Below, piece by piece: positions 1-11,136 of a stretch of DNA of 48,717 nt (the first letter of the stretch is position 1; every line of letters begins with the position of its first letter). The position numbers and the translations under genes are program-made. The stretch covers positions 1 to 48,717 of the forward strand of contig MU616728.1 in NCBI GenBank assembly GCA_025201705.1, in the 5' to 3' direction. The notes under the pieces are model-generated. The model did no database searches. It was not told where the DNA came from and worked only from the letters and a program-made list of their open reading frames with translations. The stretch is from Dissophora ornata. Lineage: Eukaryota; Mortierellomycota; Mortierellomycetes; Mortierellales; Mortierellaceae.

Positions 1-1378
1 TTTCAGTTACATCATATGATAGATATATCCTGGGGTATCTGTCCGGGATGCACGAATCAACCGCATTTACAAAACCAACCAACAACAAACTGGGGTTTTG
101 CGTTCCGCGTGCATTTCTTTGTTGTTGCAGATGCATGCAGCCCATGCTTTTTTTTTTTTGTTGCATTTCCCAATTATCATCAACAGACTTTTCCAGGAGC
201 GCAGTTCAGGGCAATAGCCTGACCTGGACAAAAATGACAGGACCCTTGAAAAAAATATGTACAAAAAAAAACGTGTCTTGCGCAGTGGGTGGAGTGAATT
301 GAATTCTCCTCCCCACCATCTCTTTAACCGCGATGACAAACACACCTCAATTGGCGTAGTTGACAAGTTTTGAGATATGATGCCATGGCATAATTATGAT
401 GATTTTCATTATAATTTTATTTGTCTACAGGAATCGCGCGAACTCGTCCTCGTACAGTACATCTCCAATCGCTCCACATTCCATCGCTCGGACCAGCCAG
501 AACAACAATCATGATAATCCACGGTACAGAAACTGCTCTCTATCAAGCATGCACCATATTGCTCATGGATCGTTCCACACCTTGAATTCTATCCGAAGTC
601 TCTTGCGCCTTAGTTCCTGCATCGCTATTATCTCATATGCGTCTTCGCCTTCTTTAATGCCCTTACTGCAGTCTCTCTCGCCACGTCTGCTATTAAACTT
701 GAGAATTAATACCGCATGGTTATCGGCTCGGCTGAACGTTGATCCAAATACCTTAGCACTAGCCAATGGTCGATCACCCCTATTCTAAATCCATAAGCGA
801 AAAGAATTCTCGCAAACATTGAGCTTTCAAACCGACAAGATTCTCAAGTCCCGCCAGAGACTCTAGACGCTGTCCGAGACCAAAGATCATGGCCTCCTAG
901 GTAATTATTATCCAGGAAATGTGAGTGTGAGTTCCTGAAGCCGAGAAAGCTGTCCTAATTGTTCATAGAGTCGACGTCGTGCCTGATGTACTGTCTCTAG
1001 GCCATGACGCCAATTCATCTTCCGGCAGCAGCTTCAATATGTAGGCCGCGATCACCCATGGGAGCGTCCTTCCAAAACGAATATCCCCGCTACTGACAGG
1101 TGGACTGGAGATACAGAGTAAATACTTGTATCCTTGCATGTCTGTCTCGTCCTACAGGTGCTCCGCCTTCAGTGCTAATGCCCGCAGATTGTACTAATCT
1201 CCATCAAATCCATGAGTTCGTTCAGCCCCAAGTCTCCCGAGACACTAACAATCAGCGGTTACAATAAATGAAAAACAAAAAACAAGAACTTTATGTATTC
1301 GAAAATAATTACATGGAAAAAAAAACGACCATCGCAGCTAAAGCACGGCCGTGTTGACTCGTTTTCTATATATCTGTT
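1..1378. other. No gene recognised
   Basis: Short ORFs occur on both strands, but none has a recognisable domain, a conserved motif or plausible exon partners. The last part, next to the stop codon of the isocitrate dehydrogenase gene on the minus strand, should hold its 3' UTR. Nothing else is supported here. Confidence 0.6.
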
Positions 1379-3374
1379 TTAATGGCCGCGAGCCTTGTTC
1401 AAGTTCTGGGTAATTGCCTCCATGAACTCGCTCGTGGTAGCATAATGCTTCCTCTCCAACTTGCTTCCGTGGATCGCTAATGCCAGGTCCTTGGTCATAA
1501 TACCTGACACATCCACAGTGTCAGTGCAAGCCTTCTCCAGATCCAGCGAGAACTTGAGCAATGCCTCGTTCTGATCCAGGCGTGCGCGATGCGCCAAACC
1601 ACGGGTCCAGGCAAAGATCGACGCAATCGGGTTGGTCGAAGTCTCGCGACCCTTCTGGTGCTCGCGGTAGTGACGGGTGACAGTGCCATGGGCAGCCTCG
1701 GACTCGAGGGTCTTGCCATCGGGTGTGATCAGGACCGAGGTCATCAGACCCAAGGAACCGTAGCCCTGAGCGACAATGTCGGACTGGACATCTCCATCGT
1801 AGTTCTTGCAGGCCCAGACGAATCCACCAGAGGACTTGAGACCCTGAGCGACCATGTCGTCGATCAAACGGTGCTCATACCAGATCTTCTTATCCTCGAA
1901 TTCCTTCTTGTAAGACCTGTTTCAATTGTATAGCCGGGAAGGACAAAGAAATTAGCAGCCGCCTCCACCAGCTTTATCTCCTAAAATCAAAAAGTCACAG
2001 CTCCTTACTTCTGGAAAATGTCCTCGAAGATGTCCTTGAAGCGTCCATCATACTTCTTCAAGATGGTGTTCTTTGTGCTGAGGTACAGAGGCATGTTCTT
2101 GGTCAAAGCCATCTTGAAGCAGCTGTGGGCAAATCCAATGATCGACTATAACATACCCGATTTTAAGAGCGATGGTTAAACAACTTCTCTTCCGGAGATA
2201 GATAACACATATCGTATCAAGATGTATAATTATTGATATACGTTACCTCGTCCGTGTTATACATGGCCATTCCAACACCAGCACCATCAAAGTCGTAGAC
2301 AACCCACTTCTTGACCTCGCCTCCGTTCTTAGGTGTGAAGCTCATCTCGAAGCGACCGGGACCCTCGGCAACAAAGTCCGTAGCCTTGTACTATATCCGT
2401 GTTCAAGGTCGCCATTTCAAAGTCCATAGATGAGTCCATTTTGGCCTTGAGTGTCATCGCTAGACTGCATAGTTGTGGTATATCCATTTACCTGGTCACC
2501 AAAGGCGTGACGTCCAATGACGATGGGCTTCTCCCAACCAGGGACAATCTTGGGCACGCTCTTGAGCAAGATTGGCTCCCTGAAGACGGTTCCGTTGAGG
2601 ATGTTACGGATCGTGCCATTGGGGGACTTGTACATCTTGGACAAGTTGAATTCTTTGACACGCTGCTCGTCAGGGGTAATAGTGGCGCACTTGATTCCCA
2701 CGTTGTACTTCAAGATTGCCTCCGCAGCATCGATCGTCACTTGGTCATTCGTCTAAGTATTTTGTTTAAAAAGAAACGAATACGTCGTCTCAGTGTGATG
2801 ATAGAAGGGCAACTGCGACTGCATGACCTCGTGCAGAGAAGAAACGCTACCTTCTCACGATACTCCATGCCGAGATCGTAGTACTTGATGTCGAGGTTGA
2901 CATGGGGGAGGATCAGCTATTAAAATCCGTTATGTTGCAAGATGTACAAGAAAAAGTATTGCAGTGATCAGTTGGATATTCCTTGAGAAAATGCCAGCGG
3001 GATTTTGCGCTACGTTCAATTGTGCTTTCTATCCGCTTCCTCCTAGCTGCTCGTTGTATCCATAGCTCAGGCTCTACCTTCTCCTTGATGGAATGCCAAA
3101 TGATGCGTGTCATTTCGTCACCATCGAGATCCACCACAGGATTTGCGACCTGAATGCGTGCATCCTTTGAATCTAATAACAGGTTGGGAACAGTATGATG
3201 TGTTAAAGAAAGGCGCAGAGTGAATCGCATGAAGGTCCACCTTGTGAGTTATAAAAACTGCGATCGAGGTGGGGACTTGCATGCGCGGACTGCCTGTGAG
3301 TTGACAGAGGCCAAGGTCGCGGCCCTGGACAGGGAAGGGAAGGCGCGGCGGGCGGTTGTGGCAAGCAGGGACAT
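1379..3374 (-). CDS. IDP1: NADP-dependent isocitrate dehydrogenase, mitochondrial
   Basis: Oxidatively decarboxylates isocitrate to 2-oxoglutarate with NADP, supplying mitochondrial NADPH. Seven exons on the minus strand: 3374-3281, 3172-3078, 2916-2851, 2752-2492, 2390-2247, 2145-2009 and 1916-1379, giving 444 residues, the usual family length. The N-terminus is rich in Arg, Ser and Ala and lacks acids, as in a mitochondrial presequence. Mature-domain landmarks include [16 protein letters not shown], the [10 protein letters not shown] segment, [49 protein letters not shown] and the NADP-site region [17 protein letters not shown]. The first intron (3173-3280) only keeps frame if its donor is GC (GCAAGT), which makes the junction residues AYSKDARIQ. 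The ATG at 3374 fits the presequence, and the same frame extends upstream through another ATG at 3491. The mitochondrial location is inferred from the leader; the enzyme identity is certain. Confidence 0.95.
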
Positions 3375-4114
3375 GACGAGAGCCGGACGAGATAGGCAAG
3401 TTAAGAGTGGAGAGAGAAGAGGAACGAGGAACGAGAAGAAAGAAAGAAGAGGAAGCGGATATCGATCATGTAGACAATCAACAATAATCAATCATTGCCT
3501 CATCAGTGCGTGAGAGATTAGGCGAAATCTCGGGTTAGGCTCGCCAGTGACTTGTGACTAATTGTTGATTTTTTGATAGCCTTTTTTCCCCAAAAGAAGG
3601 ATCCGATCTACAGGCGTGAATCCCAGCCCTCGCTTTTATTTCGCCTGTCGTCCTTGCCTCAGCGCTGTTCACAGTATACGCAGATGCGCAGGAGAGTGGA
3701 GCTGATTATTTTGCTATGGATCTGTCGTCAGGCGTCTTGTCCATAGTCCAAAGAGCGCTCATCCAACGTTTGCTCATATTTAAACTTGCATCTTATCCGA
3801 TCTGTGCTCTGTAGATCCACTATTTACAGCCACAGATTCCTTTATCTTCATTATCTTCCGAAAGGCATAGGACTTTGTAGTTGTAGTCAATCTTTTACAT
3901 TTCTTCGCAAAGGTTTATTGCTCTGGGGGTGTACGGATGTCAATCTTTGATACCAGTTGTAAATAGCGCGGGGTTGTTTGCGATATCGACTTTGTCACTG
4001 CTATAGATATTGATCAAGTATTGCGTTGGATTGATTTTGTGGCTGCTGTTGCCAGTGCTGCTGCGTGGTTGTTGATATAACGGGAATCGTCGTCTTGATG
4101 AATGCTGGTGCACT
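3375..4114. other. Intergenic, isocitrate dehydrogenase promoter side
   Basis: This 740-nt gap lies upstream of the minus-strand isocitrate dehydrogenase gene and downstream of the minus-strand Argonaute gene. It should contain the promoter and 5' UTR of the former and the terminator of the latter. No ORF or structured RNA is convincing. Confidence 0.5.
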
Positions 4115-7100
4115 TTACATAAACCACATCACTGAAATACAAAACAGACATTTATCACAAAGTCAGTACCATACATTACGCGAACAAAAAAAAAAAAAAA
4201 GGCGCATTGGCGAAGTTGTTTTGTAATTTCTTACCCTTCGACAACTCAGTCTTCACATCCGAGAAAGAGCCTGCCGCGCCTACGCCCGACTCGGACGATG
4301 CGGTGTCGCTGAATTGCTCGCCTTTGGCATGGAATCGAGCGCGTGCGGCTACAATGTGCGCGTAGTAGGCAGGAGGCACCATCGACACCGTTCTCGTGCA
4401 TCTTGCATACAGATGACACAGATTGTACGTCATGCTCTGAAGTTCGTCCGACTGGAACTTATTGTCATCGTACAGCACACAATAATGTGCGGGGCGAGAG
4501 GTGCCCAATAGACCGGCATGACTCTGCAAATAGAAGTCAAACTCAAACGGGTGCACAATGTCAGTATCAACCACAAGTCCTGGCTTGCAATTTCCACCCC
4601 TGTCGCCATCGTTCCTGTTCATGGGGAAGAAGCGTGCATGGTGACGCTTCTGTACTACCACAAATGTGATCAGGGGTTTATAGTTCGCCTCCAGTTGCGT
4701 ACACGCCTTCTTCAATGCTGCAACCTCGTTATCCAGAACCTCCTTAAATTGACCCTCCGAAACTCCATCGCGATAGAACAAAATCCTCTCGGGCTTTCTT
4801 CCACACCTAGTTATTACAGTAGAGAATAACAATAGTTAGGAAGACGATACGCGCCAAATACTAAGTCTTCCAAAAGCGAGCTTAGGCGTACGTCTGATAG
4901 AAGATTTTGAGTAGTTGCACCGTCATATCAGCAAGCTCAGCAATGCTCTCCATCCTAGCTTCCTGTATACGGATAGCAGCAGCATATCGCGAGGCTTTAG
5001 CATCCATGGATCCGACCAGTGAAGCAATCGAGGGACGCACTTGGTCACCTAATTACAAATAGATGGTATGGTGGTAAGAAATCTATCGAACTGACTGTTT
5101 CTTTCATATTGCAAAGAGAAGAAAATACCTGGCCCGGGGTGTGAAACGTCAGCACCTAGTAAGATAGTCGGCTTCTGGCTTAAGAAAGGAATCGCAGTAG
5201 GGGAAAGATGCGAGTTCATGCCTCCAAGCTTTACGTTCATCTTCAGGCAGACGTTGGCGCAATATTGCTTCTTGGGCTCGCGGGTGTGCTTCATCTGAAT
5301 ACACTGCGAGGAGACGCCAATTACCGTGTCTGTGACACGCTTAATTTCCGCATACAGCGGCACGCCAGTGTTGGGTAAAATACACACAAGAAGCTGTGGC
5401 CGGACACTGACCGTACTGCCCACGCGTTGGAACAGTTGGTTTAACGAGCGCTCGATGTCACCATGCGGGTTGGCATAAAGAATTTGAGGTGTCTTGTTTG
5501 GAATGTTCATGCCAGTGTCTGTGCATGTATTCACGAGTTCGCGAACAAACCCCTTCACTTGCGCCATGGGGACGGCGTTTTCGTTGGAGAAGACAATAAC
5601 CCCCCAGGAGTTGAGAGTGGTGCCTTGTGCAACCTTCTTGCCCATAAGATTCCAAGCACCATCTCGGGGAACGAAGTTGGCGTCCTTGGAGGATGGGTGG
5701 TAGTGAATGGTAGGTGCATCGAGGACTCGCCCTTTCACTGTTGCCATCTCATTGGAAATCTTCATTCCAAAGTCCTTCAAAAACTCATTGTTGTCGTAGT
5801 TGAGGATACGGAGTCCATCCTTGATGATGTTAGCCCGAATGTGCGGCGGCTGGCAGGTAAATTTGATCATATCTGCTGTCTGGAACTCATCCAGTTTCTT
5901 CTGGTAGCGCTGTCCCTCGACAACAGAGCACAGCTCGAGCGGGAGAATCGCCGTCTTGCCGATAGATACGCAGGGCAGGTTCGGGTACTGAAGTCTTATA
6001 TCGTACGTCTGCTTCATGTACGCTTCGATGCTTGTTTCGACCGAAGTGGTCTTGCCATCGGGCTTCGTGGTTTCAACCTTGAACTTGGTCTCTTTGGCTG
6101 ATTTGGGGGTCAGCTTAAAGATCTTGTACGATCTTTTGGATCTCTCGCGGTGCTTCACGGTGATACGGAGACCTTTAATCACCTTTTCGACCTTTGGCCA
6201 GACCGTTTTGGGCGCGCGAGCGAGGTCGTCTAGAATCAGAGTGCGTAAAGATCAGACCGCAGAATAAGAACCACAAACACACATTATTAAAATCTGGTCC
6301 ATCATTGGCTTTGCAAATCATGAATACATCAGCATATTTATGCAGAGTGACACACAGCCTTACCTGGGCCGCGCAGCTTGAGGATCTTAATAATCATCTC
6401 CAGAAGGGAACCCGACTGAAAAAAGGCCGTGGCGGAGATATCCACGTTAATCATCATTTTCCCTGGCGATGCAAAAAAAAAATTGTTAGGATGACGGATG
6501 TTCTCAAAACTTGAATTTGTATAGTCATGGCGAGCATCAAGGGCTCACCAGCAGTCGGGCGCGCCGACTGGTAGAAGCCTCGCCACACATCAAGGCAGCC
6601 GGCTAAGGGCTGCTTGCCGTCTGGGGTGAAGAATGATCGACCGATGGTCGAATACAACAGCGCGGGTTTGTGCCTAATCAGGACGTCCAATGTTTGGATG
6701 CCTGTTAGGACATTATTGGAGAGGGCCGACTTGCCCTGCAGGAAGCGGTGGAGCTCCTCGAGGTTCACAGTCGCGACCTTCTTAATCTTCATCTTGAATA
6801 CGGGAGCTGGGCGTGTCGAGTTGGGCTGCACATCGGTGGCGAGAGTAATCTATTTTTGAGACGTGATTGTTCCGATGAGCGGTAGGCCTTTCGGTTTATC
6901 AATTTGAACTATGTAGTCGACGTGGTCGAACACTTACATCGAAAGTCTTGCTGTCGAACTTCAAATCTCTAGGCGAGAACAGGCTCTTTCGGCCGTCGTA
7001 GACTGGACGGCCACCTCCCAGCTCCTTGTTGCCGTACGTGGCGATGAACTGCTCGTATATCTTCCTGTTCACTGGAGGAGGAACATCTGGGGTCACGGTG

Positions 7101-7231
7101 ACATCATAGTGGAACACCACGGTGTCGGGCAGCTTCTTGACTTCAAAGAAGTTTGCTTTCACGGCGATGGCGCGCCCTTTCTTGCCGACGCCCGGGCGTT
7201 TCACAAATTCGGTAAGTTGAAGTGCTGACAT
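4115..7231 (-). CDS. Argonaute protein (RNA silencing slicer)
   Basis: Binds small RNAs and cleaves complementary RNA in silencing complexes. Seven exons: 7231-6938, 6849-6549, 6462-6364, 6229-5129, 5048-4892, 4806-4235 and 4131-4115, giving 846 residues. The N-terminal [20 protein letters not shown] start is typical, followed by linker 1, PAZ, linker 2, MID and PIWI. MID keeps the phosphate-pocket pattern [20 protein letters not shown] and [11 protein letters not shown]. The PIWI tetrad DEDH is complete: Asp in [10 protein letters not shown], Glu in [12 protein letters not shown], Asp in [13 protein letters not shown] and His in [23 protein letters not shown] is present. The last exon is only 17 nt and encodes the classic C-terminus MWFM. 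Without it the frame runs into a poly-Phe stretch. No Dicer or RdRP gene lies in the window. It is of the eukaryotic Ago/QDE-2 class and should be slicer-competent. Confidence 0.96.
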
Positions 7232-8173
7232 CTGTGGTTAATACGAAGAGTGAGCGGGTGAGCAGGAGAGTTATAGAAGAAGTGGTTGAACAAGGCAGAA
7301 AACGAGACTGGATATTGGCAGACAAAAGGTGTGAATTCTGTATTGGTTGATATCCACAAATGAAAAGGAAAACAAACAAGTAACAGGTGGTTTTAAAGGG
7401 CCGCAGACACTGAACTCAACCATAAATGCCCAAATGAGAAGCCGGCATGCGGTCTTTCTCTTTGGCATGTTAGAAATAACAAGCAAGCCTTGAAGGCTGC
7501 AAGAGGAAGCACGAAGACATTGAAGGGAGGAGTATGGGTGTATTAATCCATTGGTTTACCTCTTGAGATGCGTTCTGCAGTTTGGGATGGTTTCAAATGC
7601 GATGATGGAGAGTAGAAGCAAGGATGGTGGAGGCAGCGGACCTTGTGCCAGACAAACCGAGCCTTGGACTCCATGGAAGCCACGTGATATCGTGATATGC
7701 GCGGATGCGGATGGTGGGATAGCGGGCGCTGGAGCTTCTTGGACTCGCGAGTACAAATGCAACTAGACTCTCACCCCTGTTTGTTCTGCTGCGTCCTTCT
7801 CCCTCTCTCTCTGTTCTCTCTCTCTCCCCCCTCCTGCTGGCCTTGCTGAGCCATCACACGACCGCCAGGGCTGCAAGAAAGAGGCACAGGCCGTGCCCGG
7901 TGCACCTTGGACTGGCGTCTTGTCGCTGCCTCGGAGGAAGCGCGTGCCCACGGAGAACATGAATTGATGCACTGCACCGCACTAAAGGCATGCGACAGAT
8001 TTGGTGGCTCAGCATAACTTCCACCGTAAACAGTCTCTCGCCTGCAAACGACCGTTGCGCCCGAACAGCAACCTCACTTTCGCGTTCTGGGATCGCACAG
8101 AGTCCATCTGCTGTCAGCTCGCTTCTCTCCCTAATCTATCCCAACTCTCCCTTCTATCCTACGCCATTCCACC
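7232..8173. promoter_or_regulatory. Divergent intergenic region, Argonaute / SAM50
   Basis: This 942-nt region lies between the head-to-head start codons of Argonaute (minus) and SAM50 (plus) and must hold both promoters. A CT-rich tract at about 7796-7832 (plus strand) and a pyrimidine-rich leader just before the SAM50 ATG are visible. No defined factor site is claimed. Confidence 0.4.
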
Positions 8174-10409
8174 ATGGCTGCTGTAAGCACATTGTCAACC
8201 CCGGACCTGTCGTCGCCCTACTCCTCGGAATGACTCATGGGCTTATTCCCGAATGATAACCAGACGCGTTATCCTAATAACCTGCGCCTCGTATTCCCGT
8301 GTGCTCATTAGAATCAACCAACTCAGGAGGAGTTGGCCGCTCACAGAAAGCGCCAGCAGGAGTTTGAGGAGGCTGCTCGCAAAATCCAGGGCCTGGTAAT
8401 GCATCTGTCCGATTCATAGACAGCAACTATTCAACTATCTGGATATGTATCTCCTTCAGATATCTTATATCATCTTCACCTGTGTCAGTTGTCTGACTAA
8501 TGCTGTTCAACTCTCGCTTCGCTCAATTGATTTCCGGATGTCTAGGTCGAAAACATTCGTCATGATCCTATGAAGCTTCGCAAGATCACAGTCCATGGCA
8601 CTGGCAAAACCAGAGAGTCGTTCATGCATCGCATCCTTCAGCCAGCCTTCGAAGCACGGTCCCTGCATGAAGTCATTGGTCTGAGTCGACAAGCTGTTCG
8701 CAGGATGGAGCGCTTCGGGATCTTTGAGGACATCAAGTTGCAGCTGGATAGCCCTAGCGACCCCTGGTTGAAGGACCGCAAGGACCTTGTGGATCTGGGT
8801 ATCTGGGTGAAAGAAAGCAGCCGCCTTCAGATCAGAACAGGAACTGAGGCTGGAAATGCCGAAGCCAGCATGGTACGCTCTATTTGGCATCAACTGACTC
8901 GAGCACCAGCGCTTGCTCTTGATTCCATCGCTCCAGACAACTAACCGGCTTTATTCCTAACATTCGTTACTTAGTACGGTGCAATGACTCTCAAGAACGT
9001 GTTTGGCGGTGCCGAGACTTTGAGCACCAGCATGGCATTCGGAACACGCACATCCTCAGCTTTCCAGGTACGATAAAAAAAACCCTTTTCAGAAGGCACA
9101 ATGCATGGGATATGGCCCGTTATATGAACAGTCTGTTGACCAACCAGCTGTCATTCCCACTTTTAGTTCTCGCTTGCAACCCCGTTGCTCGCCGACCCCG
9201 ATAAGAACCTGTCCTTTAACCTATTCAGCCAGGCCAGGAACAATACCCAGTGGAGTTCATACGAGGAAGAACTGAAGGGAGGCTCCTTGAAGTACAGCGT
9301 AAGAATGATCTCCTCAGGTCACATTATCGTCATTTGACTCTAGATCATTATCTCATCATGCCCTGGTCTAACTTTGCGCTGTAGACACTTTCTGCTCTCG
9401 GCTACCACGAATTCGCATATGAGGGTCACTGGAGAGAAGTTTGCCGCCCCGCAGACAAAGCATCACTTAGGTATGTTACCTAATATCAATGGATGGCAAG
9501 ATGGAGAACAAAGCTCAGCCTCAGTCTCATTCACACTTCATCGTTGCTGTTGTGTAGTATCCGGGAACAGTGTGGCCATAGCTTGAAGTCTGCCCTGACC
9601 CACATGTGGGTCCACGATATGAGAGACGAACCTCTCATGCCGTCCACAGGTCACTTTGTGCGTGTCATTCAGGAATACGCTGGATTGGGAGGAGATGTCA
9701 ACCACTTGCGCCAGGAAATTGAGGCTCAGGTCGCTCGCTCCAACGACACTGGATATGTATGGATACGCTGTCTGTCTCTCTGCTCGCAAACGTTCGAATT
9801 GGAAACAAGCGGCAATCCGACTGAACATTTCGATTCGTATACGCCATAACTAGATTGTTTCTGCAACTGTCAAATCTGGTTACTTGCACTCGTTGAACGG
9901 CAAGCGGTCCAAGATTTCGGATCGATTCTTCCTTGGAGGACCTATGTCTGTTCGTGGCTTCAGGTCCAATGGTCTTGGTCCTCGTGAAGGAGGTAACGGA
10001 AACATTCACCGAGGTTTATCGTCTTATGGGATACACATGGCACAAATCTATAACTCAAATATTCTTCATTTAATTTCATCCGCATGCAGAGGATTCTCTC
10101 GGAGGTGATGCCTACATGTCGGCTGGCGTCAGCTTATTGACGCCATTCCCCGGCCTTGCCAAGCACGATTCATTCAAGGCCCACTTCTTTGCCAACGCAG
10201 GTACTTTGGTCAGCGTTGAACCCGGCCAGTCTGCGATGAAGACTGTCGATGATTTGACCAAGGCTCCCAGTGTCTCTGTTGGAGCTGGTATCGTCTACCG
10301 CCACCCCCAAGTCCGCATAGAACTCAACTTTGCGTTGCCCTTGATGGCAACCAAGACAGACGCTCTCGCCAGAGGATGGCAGTTGGGTCTGGGCATCAGC
10401 TTCTTGTAA
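8174..10409 (+). CDS. SAM50: SAM50 / TOB55, mitochondrial outer-membrane Omp85 insertase
   Basis: Core channel of the sorting and assembly machinery, which inserts beta-barrel proteins into the mitochondrial outer membrane. Nine exons: 8174-8182, 8312-8395, 8546-8872, 8975-9067, 9167-9298, 9385-9470, 9558-9756, 9854-9992 and 10090-10409, giving 462 residues (family about 450-485). After a short charged N-terminus there is one POTRA domain (ITVHGTGKTRESFMHRIL through the IKLQLDSPSD area), then a 16-strand barrel. The Omp85 loop-6 VRGF motif lies in GGPMSVRGFRSNGLGPRE, and the chain ends with the C-terminal beta-signal QLGLGISFL. The first exon encodes only Met-Ala-Ala. The gene is convergent with the coiled-coil gene, with 89 nt between stop codons. 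Identity is firm; the first-exon choice is slightly less so. Confidence 0.93.
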
Positions 10410-10498
10410 TTACGTAGAGTGGTGCGGAGACATATAGACAAAACAAGGGCCCAAAGAATGGGAAAGCTGTATAACAACATCCTGATGGCCGTCGTTTA

Positions 10499-10954
10499 TT
10501 ATTTGATGGGATTAAATGCGATGAGCTCCCGGACCTCTGTGAGCTCCTTTTCGAGTCCAGCCATACGTTCATGCAACGTATTCATTTCCTGTTTGGAGAC
10601 AGAGAGTTGCTGCTGCATCTTTAGAAAGTCTGCCGCAACTTCGAAGCCGTTCTCGACAACACCTTCCTCGCGCTGACTCTTTTCTGTCGACGCCTTGAAT
10701 TTCTCGAGTTTCTCTAGACTGGATATCGTTGCGGTCACGTCGGTCTTGATATCTAGTGTGATCAAAACGCGCTGCGAGTGAGTATGATACGTTGATCCCG
10801 ATCAGACAAAGCGAGGTCGCCTAGTGCGTGTCGTACCCTCGCCCAACAGGTCTGCACCGTCGCGTGGCTGTGAGAGTGAGATGGAGCCCGCCCGGAGTGT
10901 TGAAAGGTCGCCAATGATATCCTTCAGACTGGGTAATGGTACTGGCGTTGTCAT
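10499..10954 (-). CDS. Small coiled-coil protein, function unknown
   Basis: Two exons (10954-10837 and 10752-10499, 84-nt intron, standard GT-AG) give 123 residues. An in-frame ATG seven codons upstream (10975) is an alternative start. The N-terminal third (MTTPVPLPSLKDIIGDLSTL) looks partly helical. From about residue 40 to the end the chain is Lys/Glu/Leu-rich with heptad-like spacing (ISSLEKLEKFKAS, FLKMQQQLSVSKQEMNTL, LEKELTEVRELI), so one or two coiled coils are likely. The size and composition resemble small subunits of coiled-coil complexes (BLOC-1, dynactin or kinetochore type), but no family is recognised. It lies 182 nt downstream of LCL3 on the same strand. Confidence 0.72.
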
Positions 10955-11083
10955 TGTGTTGTTAGAATGTGGCATGCTTTTGTAGGCGAGTGCTGTGAAT
11001 GCAAAGTAGATGCAACAATAATGTAACTTTGAAAACGTTGTACTCTTCCACTTCCAAGGAACCATCGATTGAAAACAAGTCAC

Positions 11084-11111
11084 TTTTTTTTTTTTTTTTT
11101 TTTTTTTTTTT
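11084..11111. repeat. Poly(T) tract (T28 on plus strand)
   Basis: A run of 28 T on the plus strand is a run of 28 A on the coding strand of LCL3. It starts 25 nt past the stop codon, inside the expected 3' UTR. Confidence 0.95.
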
Positions 11112-11136
11112 GGTCATTGAATATCTAATTAGTGGA

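Noticed and set aside
4176..4234. Argonaute ending in a poly-Phe tail by read-through
   Set aside because: A GTAAGA donor and a downstream acceptor give the conserved MWFM ending instead.
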